Assembly: GCF_021278985.1 (NCBI RefSeq)
Contig: NZ_CP082833.1
Location: forward strand, 3,100,001 to 3,164,000
Origin: Citrobacter rodentium NBRC 105723 = DSM 16636
GTDB taxonomy: Bacteria; Pseudomonadota; Gammaproteobacteria; Enterobacterales; Enterobacteriaceae
Length of the DNA stretch: 64,000 bases
Direction of reading: 5' to 3'
A model generated the notes under the pieces. That model searched no databases, was not told where the DNA came from, and was given only the letters and a program-made list of their open reading frames with translations. Numbering within the stretch: the stretch's first letter is position 1; the number at the start of each line of letters is the position of its first letter. This document shows positions 16,356 to 23,952 of this stretch, piece by piece. Both the position numbers and the translations under genes were made by a program.

Positions 16356-17485
16356 CAGAGCTGGAAGTTACTCAGATCGTCGGTATCGACTTCGGAGTCG
16401 ATCTGACCGACCAGGTAAGAACTCACCTCCACTTCCTGCGGCGCCACTTGCACGTTGTCAGACACCAGCCAGGTGTTGATCCACGGGATCGGGTTGGAGC
16501 GCGTCTGGAACGGCAGATCCAGGCCGACTGCCTGCATACGGATGTTGGTGATGTATTCCACGTACTGGCACAGAATGTCTTTGTTCAGACCAATCATCGA
16601 ACCGTCGCGGAACAGATAATCCGCCCACTCTTTTTCCTGCAGCGCCGCCTGAACAAACAGGTCATAGCACTCCTGTTTGCACTCTTCGGCAATTTCCGCC
16701 ATTTCCGGATCGTCAGCGCCGCTGCGCAGCAGATTCAGCATGTGCTGAGTGCCGGTCAGGTGCAGGGCCTCGTCACGGGCGATCAGACGGATGATTTTGG
16801 CGTTGCCTTCCATCAGCTCGCGCTCGGCGAAGGCAAAGGAGCAGGCAAAGCTGACGTAGAAGCGAATGGCTTCCAGCGCGTTAACGCTCATCAGGCACAG
16901 ATAGAGCTTTTTCTTCAGCTCGCGCAGATTGACGGTGACGGTTTTGCCGTTCACCGTGTGCGTGCCTTCGTCCAGCAGGTGCCAGTAGCTGGTCATCTCA
17001 ATCAGCTCATCGTAATAGCTGGAGATACCTTCCGCGCGCTTCTGGATCTGTTCGTTGGTGACGATATCGTCAAACACCACCGCCGGATCGTTGACGATGT
17101 TGCGGATGATGTGGGTGTAGGAACGCGAATGGATAGTTTCAGAGAAGGCCCAGGTTTCCACCCAGGTTTCCAGCTCCGGAATGGAGATCAGCGGCAGCAG
17201 CGCCACGTTCGGGCTGCGGCCCTGAATCGAGTCCAGCAGCGTCTGATACTTCAGGTTGCTGATAAAAATGTGTTTTTCGTGTTCCGGCAGCGCCTGATAG
17301 TCAATGCGATCGCGGGAAACGTCAACTTCTTCCGGACGCCAGAAGAAGGAGAGCTGTTTTTCAATCAGCTTTTCGAAGATGTCATATTTTTGCTGGTCGT
17401 AGCGTGCCACGTTGACCGGCTGGCCAAAGAACATCGGCTCTTTGAGCTGATCGTTTTTCGTCTGTGAAAAAGTGGTGTAAGCCAT
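16355..17485 (-). CDS. nrdB: Ribonucleotide reductase class Ia, beta subunit
   Basis: NrdB carries the diiron-tyrosyl radical used to start ribonucleotide reduction. The full length of 376 residues is present. The radical tyrosine is Tyr123 counting Met1 (SRSYTHIIRN), iron ligands lie in the same helix and in ARDEALHLTG, and the C-terminal NrdA-docking tail (DTDDLSNFQL) is intact. It is 114 bp downstream of nrdA, with a BIME in the gap. Confidence 0.98.
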   Translation of the reverse strand: MAYTTFSQTKNDQLKEPMFFGQPVNVARYDQQKYDIFEKLIEKQLSFFWRPEEVDVSRDRIDYQALPEHEKHIFISNLKYQTLLDSIQGRSPNVALLPLISIPELETWVETWAFSETIHSRSYTHIIRNIVNDPAVVFDDIVTNEQIQKRAEGISSYYDELIEMTSYWHLLDEGTHTVNGKTVTVNLRELKKKLYLCLMSVNALEAIRFYVSFACSFAFAERELMEGNAKIIRLIARDEALHLTGTQHMLNLLRSGADDPEMAEIAEECKQECYDLFVQAALQEKEWADYLFRDGSMIGLNKDILCQYVEYITNIRMQAVGLDLPFQTRSNPIPWINTWLVSDNVQVAPQEVEVSSYLVGQIDSEVDTDDLSNFQL

Positions 17486-17511
17486 TGAAGTGAGTCCTGT
17501 CAGCTGTGTAA

Positions 17512-17594
17512 TGCCGGATGGCGCTTCGCTTATCCGGCCTACAACATCCGATTGATTTTGTAGGCCGGATAAGGCTTTTCGCCGCCATCCGGCA
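17512..17594. repeat. BIME: two inverted REP units between nrdA and nrdB
   Basis: Two REP palindromes in opposite orientation (TGCCGGATGGCG to CCGGCCTACAA, then TTGTAGGCCGGATAAG to CCATCCGGCA) fill most of the 114-bp intercistronic gap. Such elements can stabilise upstream mRNA, here that of nrdA. Confidence 0.9.
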
Positions 17595-17599
17595 ACAGA

Positions 17600-19885
17600 T
17601 TAAATCTTACATGCGCCGCTTTCGCAGCCATCATCCTGGATGGAAGGCACCAGATCGTCCTGAGCATCTTCCGCGCCGTCGCGGGTGTTCTGATAGTACA
17701 GCGTCTTCACGCCAAACTTATAGGCGGTGAGCAGGTCTTTCAGCAACTGCTGCATCGGTACTTTTCCGGACGGGAAGCGCGACGGATCGTAGTTGGTGTT
17801 GGCGGAGATCGACTGGTCGATAAACTTCTGCATGATGCCGACCAGCTGTAGGTAGCCATCGTTGCCCGGCATTTCCCACAGCAGTTCGTAGGCGTTGCCC
17901 AGATGTTCGTAGTCCGGCACCACCTGACGCAGAATCCCGTCTTTCGATGCTTTGATGCTGACGTAACCGCGCGGCGGTTCAATCCCGTTGGTGGCGTTGG
18001 AAATCTGCGACGAGGTTTCGGACGGCATCAGCGCGGAAAGCGTGGAGTTACGCAGACCGTGGGTCTTGATCGACTCACGCAACGCTTCCCAGTCGAAATG
18101 CAGCGGTTCGCTGGCGATCGCATCCAGGTCTTTCTTATAGGTATCGATCGGCAGAATACCTTGCGCGTAAGTGGTTTCGTTAAACCACGGGCAGGCGCCC
18201 TGCTCAATAGCCAGTTCGTTAGAAGCTTTCAGCAGATAGTACTGAATGGCTTCAAACGTTTTGTGGGTCAGGTTGTTGGCGCTGCCGTCGGAGTAACGCA
18301 CGCCGTGCTTCGCCAGGTAATAAGCATAGTTAATGACGCCGATACCCAGCGTGCGGCGGCCCATAGCGCCGCGTCTGGCAGCCGGAATCGGGTAGTCCTG
18401 GTAATCCAGCAGCGCGTCAAGGGCGCGAACCGCCAGTACCGCCAGATCTTCCAGCTCCTCAAGGCTGTTGATAGCCCCGAGGTTAAATGCAGACAGAGTA
18501 CACAGCGCGATCTCGCCGTTTTCGTCGTTAACATCCATCAGCGGTTTGGTCGGCAGGGCGATTTCCAGACACAGATTGGACTGGCGTACCGGCGCGACCT
18601 GCGGATCGAACGGGCTGTGGGTGTTGCAGTGGTCGACGTTCTGGATGTAGATACGCCCGGTAGAGGCGCGCTCCTGCATCATCAGCGAGAACAGTTCGAC
18701 CGCCTTGACGCGCTGTTTGCGGATGCTGTCATCTTTTTCGTACTGACAGTACAGACGTTCGAACTCGTCCTGGTCGGCGAAGAACGCGTCGTACAGGCCC
18801 GGCATGTCGGACGGGCTGAACAGGGTGATCTCTTCGCCTTTCAGCAGACGGGTGTACATCAATTTGTTGATCTGTACGCCGTAGTCCATGTGACGCACGC
18901 GGTTGCCTTCCACGCCGCGGTTGTTTTTCAGCACCAGCAGGCTTTCCACTTCCAGATGCCACATCGGGTAGAACAGCGTTGCCGCGCCGCCGCGTACGCC
19001 GCCCTGCGAGCAGGACTTCACTGCGGTCTGGAAGTGCTTGTAGAACGGGATACAGCCGGTGTGGAACGCTTCGCCGCCGCGAATCGGGCTGCCCAGCGCG
19101 CGAATGCGGCCCGCGTTGATGCCGATACCGGCACGCTGGGAAACGTATTTCACAATCGCGCTGGAGGTGGCGTTAATGGAATCCAGACTGTCGCCGCACT
19201 CGATCAGCACGCAGGAGCTGAACTGACGCGTCGGGGTGCGCACGCCGGACATAATCGGCGTCGGCAGCGAAATTTTGAACGTCGAAACGGCGTCGTAGAA
19301 ACGCTTAACGTAATCCAGACGGGTTTCACGCGGGTAGTTCGAGAACAGGCAGGCGGCCACCAGAATATAGAGGAACTGGGCACTTTCGTAGATCTCGCCG
19401 GTGACGCGGTTTTGCACCAGATATTTGCCTTCCAGCTGCTTAACGGCGGCGTAGGAGAAGGTCATATCGCGGTCATGTACGATAAACGAGTCCATCTGCT
19501 TGAACTCTTCTTCCGTGTAGTCTTCCAGCAGATGATTGTCGTATTTGCCCATTTCAACCATTTTGACCACATGGTCATAGAGCGCGGGCGGCTCGAACTC
19601 GCCGTAGGCTTTCTTACGCAGATGGAAGATTGCCAGGCGTGCAGCCAGGTACTGATAGTCCGGCGCGTCGCGGGAGATCAAATCGGCAGCGGCTTTAATG
19701 ATCGTTTCATGGATATCAGACGTTTTGATACCGTCATAAAACTGGATGTGGGAGCGCAGTTCGACCTGAGAAATGGATACGTTATTCAGTCCTTCTGCCG
19801 CCCAATCCAGAACCCGATGGATTTTGTCGAGATTAATGCGCTCTGTACGACCATCACGCTTTGTCACCAGCAGACTCTGATTCAT
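17600..19885 (-). CDS. nrdA: Ribonucleotide reductase class Ia, alpha subunit
   Basis: NrdA converts ribonucleoside diphosphates to deoxy forms in partnership with NrdB. The full length of 761 residues is present. The N-terminal ATP-cone (about 5-95) sets overall activity. The catalytic cysteines are found in SSCVLIECGDS, NLCLEIALPT and the region around it, and the C-terminal redox pair in CESGACKI. It starts MNQSLLVTKRDGR. Its promoter region shows paired DnaA boxes and NrdR boxes. Confidence 0.98.
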   Translation of the reverse strand: MNQSLLVTKRDGRTERINLDKIHRVLDWAAEGLNNVSISQVELRSHIQFYDGIKTSDIHETIIKAAADLISRDAPDYQYLAARLAIFHLRKKAYGEFEPPALYDHVVKMVEMGKYDNHLLEDYTEEEFKQMDSFIVHDRDMTFSYAAVKQLEGKYLVQNRVTGEIYESAQFLYILVAACLFSNYPRETRLDYVKRFYDAVSTFKISLPTPIMSGVRTPTRQFSSCVLIECGDSLDSINATSSAIVKYVSQRAGIGINAGRIRALGSPIRGGEAFHTGCIPFYKHFQTAVKSCSQGGVRGGAATLFYPMWHLEVESLLVLKNNRGVEGNRVRHMDYGVQINKLMYTRLLKGEEITLFSPSDMPGLYDAFFADQDEFERLYCQYEKDDSIRKQRVKAVELFSLMMQERASTGRIYIQNVDHCNTHSPFDPQVAPVRQSNLCLEIALPTKPLMDVNDENGEIALCTLSAFNLGAINSLEELEDLAVLAVRALDALLDYQDYPIPAARRGAMGRRTLGIGVINYAYYLAKHGVRYSDGSANNLTHKTFEAIQYYLLKASNELAIEQGACPWFNETTYAQGILPIDTYKKDLDAIASEPLHFDWEALRESIKTHGLRNSTLSALMPSETSSQISNATNGIEPPRGYVSIKASKDGILRQVVPDYEHLGNAYELLWEMPGNDGYLQLVGIMQKFIDQSISANTNYDPSRFPSGKVPMQQLLKDLLTAYKFGVKTLYYQNTRDGAEDAQDDLVPSIQDDGCESGACKI

Positions 19886-20060
19886 GTGGTTTTTTACCTG
19901 TCCGTGAAAGAAAAATATCCCCCGCGTTATCCACAGCGTCGCCTTGTGACTAACTCTGTGGATAAATACTATATGTAGGGGGTGAGTGTTAAAGTAAACG
20001 CTATATGGTGAGTATTCTAGTTGGGATTCTTTTCAGCACAAGAGTTGATTTTAGGGTTAA
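19886..20060 (-). promoter_or_regulatory. nrdA promoter region: two DnaA boxes and two NrdR-type boxes
   Basis: TTATCCACA occurs at 19927-19935 and, inverted, at 19957-19965: two perfect DnaA boxes 30 bp apart. Two NrdR-like sites (ACTATATGTAG at 19968-19978 and CGCTATATGGTG at about 20000-20010) are about 32 bp apart, three helical turns, the spacing NrdR prefers. This is the known enterobacterial nrdAB control layout. Confidence 0.75.
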
Positions 20061-20210
20061 ATTGAGGTTGCAAAAGGGTAAGAAAGGCTAAGTGCGCGTC
20101 TTATAAGGCCTGGCGGGGATGTCAATAATTCATAAAAAAAATAGATAATTTGATCGAGTGCTGAATTCTTCAACGAAGGCAGAGAAAGATCCTATGACCT
20201 GGCGCAAATT

Positions 20211-20245
20211 TTGTAAGCCTGATAAGCAAAGCGTCATCAGGCGTT
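20211..20245. repeat. REP-like palindrome between nrdA and ubiG
   Basis: GTAAGCCTGATAAGC through GCGTCATCAGGC forms a REP-type inverted repeat just past the ubiG stop. Confidence 0.7.
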
Positions 20246-20265
20246 GTATTTATGCGCCGTGTCGG

Positions 20266-20994
20266 TTACTCGGTTTTAGCGGTGGTATGCACCATATAGT
20301 TTACATCCACCCCCGGGCCGAGCGTAAAGCGGTCGGTAATCGGGTTATAGTGCAGCCCGGTGATATGCCGCTCCTGGAGCGCCGTTTCGTCCACCCAGCC
20401 CAGCAGCTCGGCGGGCTTAATAAATTTTTTCACATCATGCGTGCCTTTTGGCACCATCCGCAGCACGTACTCCGCGCCAACCACCGCCATCAGCCAGGCT
20501 TTGCCGTTGCGGTTAATCGTCGAGAAAAAGACCTCGCCGCCGGGTTTGACCAGCTGCGCGCAGGCGCGGACCACCGATTGCGGGTCGGGGACATGTTCCA
20601 GCATCTCCATGCAGGTGACGACATCATACTGTCCGGCGTGTTTCGCCGCGTGTTGTTCCACGGTTTCCTGCACATAGTCGACCTGAATACCGCTTTCCAG
20701 CGCGTGCAGTTTCGCCACCTGCAACGGCTCTGCGCCCATATCCAGACCGGTTACCGTCGCCCCTTCGCGGGCCATGCTTTCGGCCAGAATGCCGCCGCCG
20801 CAGCCGACATCGAGGACCTTTTTACCAAACAGGCCGCCTGAACGCTCGGCGATGTAACCCAGACGCAGCGGGTTAATGCGATGCAGCGGCTTGAATTCGC
20901 CTTCCAGATCCCACCAGCGCGACGCGACTGCTTCAAATTTCGCAATTTCTTCGTGGTCGACGTTGTGGTTTACCGGCTGTGTTTCGGCATTCAT
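20266..20994 (-). CDS. ubiG: Ubiquinone biosynthesis O-methyltransferase
   Basis: UbiG catalyses both O-methylations in ubiquinone synthesis, using S-adenosylmethionine. The protein has 242 residues. The SAM motif I is VLDVGCGGG, preceded by the N-terminal RWWDLEGEFKPLH segment typical of UbiG and followed by DVVTCMEMLEHVPDP. It is divergent from gyrA with 192 bp between. K-12 carries the yfaL autotransporter between ubiG and nrdA; it is absent here. Confidence 0.97.
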   Translation of the reverse strand: MNAETQPVNHNVDHEEIAKFEAVASRWWDLEGEFKPLHRINPLRLGYIAERSGGLFGKKVLDVGCGGGILAESMAREGATVTGLDMGAEPLQVAKLHALESGIQVDYVQETVEQHAAKHAGQYDVVTCMEMLEHVPDPQSVVRACAQLVKPGGEVFFSTINRNGKAWLMAVVGAEYVLRMVPKGTHDVKKFIKPAELLGWVDETALQERHITGLHYNPITDRFTLGPGVDVNYMVHTTAKTE

Positions 20995-21111
20995 CAGGGT
21001 GATTACTCCTTATATGGTAAGACAAATGAGTATAACAGCCATTTACGCTGAATAAAGCGTCTGGCCCCGTCATCTGTCAGGCCGTAGCATCCTGAAGTAT
21101 TTAGGGATAGG

Positions 21112-21142
21112 TTTACCTCAATCAGCGCGGTTGTGTTATAAT
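21112..21142 (+). promoter_or_regulatory. gyrA promoter with extended -10
   Basis: TGTTATAAT at 21134-21142 is a perfect extended -10 (TGnTATAAT). A weak -35 TTTACC lies at 21112-21117 with 19-bp spacing. The gyrA start is 45 bp downstream of the -10. Confidence 0.65.
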
Positions 21143-21186
21143 TTGCGACCTTTGAATCCGGGATACAGTAGAGGGATAGCGGTTAG

Positions 21187-23823
21187 ATGAGCGACCTTGC
21201 GAGAGAAATTACACCGGTCAACATTGAGGAAGAGCTGAAGAGCTCCTATCTGGATTACGCGATGTCGGTCATTGTTGGCCGTGCGCTGCCGGATGTCCGA
21301 GATGGCCTGAAGCCGGTACACCGTCGCGTACTTTACGCCATGAACGTATTGGGCAATGACTGGAATAAAGCCTATAAAAAATCTGCCCGTGTCGTTGGTG
21401 ACGTAATCGGTAAATACCATCCCCACGGCGATTCCGCGGTGTATGACACCATTGTACGTATGGCTCAGCCGTTTTCGCTGCGCTATATGCTGGTGGATGG
21501 TCAGGGTAACTTCGGTTCCATCGACGGCGACTCTGCTGCGGCGATGCGTTATACGGAAATCCGTCTGGCGAAGATTGCCCATGAGCTGATGGCCGATCTG
21601 GAAAAAGAGACGGTTGATTTCGTTGATAACTATGACGGCACGGAGAAAATCCCTGACGTTATGCCAACGAAAATCCCTAACCTGCTGGTGAACGGTTCGT
21701 CCGGTATCGCAGTAGGTATGGCGACCAACATTCCGCCGCACAACCTCACGGAAGTGATCAACGGCTGCCTGGCCTATATCGACGATGAAGACATCAGCAT
21801 TGAAGGGCTGATGGAGCATATCCCTGGCCCGGACTTCCCGACGGCGGCAATTATCAACGGTCGCCGCGGCATTGAAGAAGCCTACCGTACCGGTCGCGGT
21901 AAAGTGTACATTCGCGCGCGCGCGGAAGTGGAAGCGGACGCGAAAACCGGTCGTGAAACCATTATCGTGCACGAAATCCCGTATCAGGTGAACAAAGCGC
22001 GCCTGATCGAGAAAATCGCTGAGCTGGTAAAAGACAAACGCGTTGAAGGTATCAGCGCGCTGCGTGACGAATCTGACAAAGACGGGATGCGTATTGTCAT
22101 TGAGGTCAAACGCGACGCGGTGGGGGAAGTGGTGCTTAACAACCTTTACTCCCAGACGCAGCTGCAGGTCTCCTTCGGCATCAACATGGTGGCGTTGCAC
22201 CACGGCCAGCCGAAGATCATGAACCTGAAAGACATTATTTCAGCGTTTGTGCGTCACCGCCGTGAAGTGGTGACCCGCCGTACCATTTTCGAACTGCGTA
22301 AAGCCCGCGACCGCGCGCATATCCTTGAAGCGCTGGCCATTGCCCTCGCCAACATTGACCCGATCATCGAGCTGATTCGCCGCGCGCCGACGCCGGCGGA
22401 AGCGAAAGCGGCGCTGATCGCGCGTCCGTGGGATCTGGGCAACGTGGCGGCGATGCTGGAACGCGCCGGCGACGACGCCGCGCGTCCGGAGTGGCTGGAG
22501 CCGGAATTCGGTGTGCGCGACGGCCAGTATTATCTGACCGAGCAGCAGGCCCAGGCGATTCTGGATCTGCGTTTGCAGAAGCTGACCGGCCTTGAGCATG
22601 AAAAACTGCTCGACGAGTACAAAGAGCTGCTGGAGCAGATTGCCGAACTGCTGCATATCCTGGGCAGCGCCGATCGTCTGATGGAAGTGATTCGCGAAGA
22701 GCTGGAGCTGATCCGCGATCAGTTCGGCGATGCGCGCCGCACTGAAATCACAGCCAACAGCGCGGACATCAACATCGAAGATCTGATCAACCAGGAAGAT
22801 GTGGTCGTCACCCTGTCTCACCAGGGCTACGTCAAGTATCAGCCGTTGACCGACTACGAAGCCCAGCGCCGTGGCGGGAAAGGCAAATCCGCCGCGCGTA
22901 TTAAAGAAGAAGACTTTATCGACCGCCTGCTGGTGGCCAACACCCATGACACCATCCTCTGCTTCTCCAGCCGGGGCCGTCTGTACTGGATGAAGGTGTA
23001 TCAGCTGCCGGAAGCGAGCCGCGGCGCGCGTGGCCGTCCGATCGTCAACCTGCTGCCGCTGGAAGCCGACGAACGTATTACCGCCATTCTGCCGGTACGC
23101 GAGTACGAAGAGGGCGTCAACGTCTTTATGGCGACCGCCAGCGGTACGGTGAAAAAGACCGCGCTGACCGAGTTCAGCCGTCCGCGTTCGGCCGGTATCA
23201 TCGCGGTGAACCTGAACGAAGGCGACGAACTGATCGGCGTGGATCTGACCTCCGGTAGTGACGAAGTGATGCTGTTCTCCGCCGCCGGCAAAGTGGTGCG
23301 CTTTAAAGAAGACGCCGTCCGTGCGATGGGTCGTACCGCGACCGGCGTGCGCGGCATCAAGCTGGCGGGCGAAGACAAAGTGGTTTCGCTGATTATTCCA
23401 CGCGGCGAAGGCGCAATTCTGACCGTGACGCAAAACGGCTATGGTAAGCGTACCGCGGCGGAAGAGTATCCGACCAAATCCCGTGCGACGCAGGGCGTTA
23501 TCTCTATCAAGGTCACCGAGCGCAACGGTTCCGTTGTCGGCGCGGTGCAGGTAGACGACTGCGACCAGATCATGATGATCACCGATGCCGGTACGCTGGT
23601 GCGCACGCGCGTGTCGGAAATCAGCGTGGTGGGCCGTAACACTCAGGGCGTGATCCTCATCCGTACCGCGGAAGATGAAAACGTCGTGGGCCTGCAGCGT
23701 GTTGCTGAGCCGGTGGATGATGAAGAGCTTGACTCCATCGACGGCAGCGTCGCGGAAGGGGAGGATGATATCGCCCCGGAAGCGGAAACCGACGACGATG
23801 CAGCGGATGACGCCGACGAGTAA
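21187..23823 (+). CDS. gyrA: DNA gyrase subunit A
   Basis: GyrA is the breakage-rejoining subunit of gyrase and partners GyrB in ATP-driven negative supercoiling. The protein has 878 residues. The catalytic Tyr122 lies in AAMRYTEIRL. The quinolone-resistance region reads HPHGDSAVYD with Ser83 and Asp87, i.e. wild type. The C-terminal beta-pinwheel carries the GyrA-box (QRRGGKGKS) and ends in an acidic tail. A strong terminator follows. Confidence 0.98.
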   Translation: MSDLAREITPVNIEEELKSSYLDYAMSVIVGRALPDVRDGLKPVHRRVLYAMNVLGNDWNKAYKKSARVVGDVIGKYHPHGDSAVYDTIVRMAQPFSLRYMLVDGQGNFGSIDGDSAAAMRYTEIRLAKIAHELMADLEKETVDFVDNYDGTEKIPDVMPTKIPNLLVNGSSGIAVGMATNIPPHNLTEVINGCLAYIDDEDISIEGLMEHIPGPDFPTAAIINGRRGIEEAYRTGRGKVYIRARAEVEADAKTGRETIIVHEIPYQVNKARLIEKIAELVKDKRVEGISALRDESDKDGMRIVIEVKRDAVGEVVLNNLYSQTQLQVSFGINMVALHHGQPKIMNLKDIISAFVRHRREVVTRRTIFELRKARDRAHILEALAIALANIDPIIELIRRAPTPAEAKAALIARPWDLGNVAAMLERAGDDAARPEWLEPEFGVRDGQYYLTEQQAQAILDLRLQKLTGLEHEKLLDEYKELLEQIAELLHILGSADRLMEVIREELELIRDQFGDARRTEITANSADINIEDLINQEDVVVTLSHQGYVKYQPLTDYEAQRRGGKGKSAARIKEEDFIDRLLVANTHDTILCFSSRGRLYWMKVYQLPEASRGARGRPIVNLLPLEADERITAILPVREYEEGVNVFMATASGTVKKTALTEFSRPRSAGIIAVNLNEGDELIGVDLTSGSDEVMLFSAAGKVVRFKEDAVRAMGRTATGVRGIKLAGEDKVVSLIIPRGEGAILTVTQNGYGKRTAAEEYPTKSRATQGVISIKVTERNGSVVGAVQVDDCDQIMMITDAGTLVRTRVSEISVVGRNTQGVILIRTAEDENVVGLQRVAEPVDDEELDSIDGSVAEGEDDIAPEAETDDDAADDADE

Positions 23824-23841
23824 TTAATGCTCGACGTGATG

Positions 23842-23877
23842 AAAAGGGCCGGAGATTATTATCCGGCCCTTTTGCTT
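23842..23877 (+). terminator. Rho-independent terminator after gyrA
   Basis: The stem AAAAGGGCCGGA/TCCGGCCCTTTT with an 8-nt loop begins 19 bp after the gyrA stop. Confidence 0.9.
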
Positions 23878-23952
23878 TGCCGTTGCGGGAAAGCCCTTTT
23901 ACCGCTACCTTAACCACACTCTATTTATCGCCGCAGGCGGAGCTTCGCCCCT

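Noticed and set aside
17903..19978. Very long open frame (691 codons) on the plus strand opposite nrdA
   Set aside because: It is a shadow of the codon pattern of nrdA. The translation is rich in R, V, H and Q without domains, and the minus-strand protein is unmistakable.
22240..23433. 397-codon open frame antisense to gyrA
   Set aside because: Same reason: gyrA is certain, and the antisense translation looks like a composition artefact.
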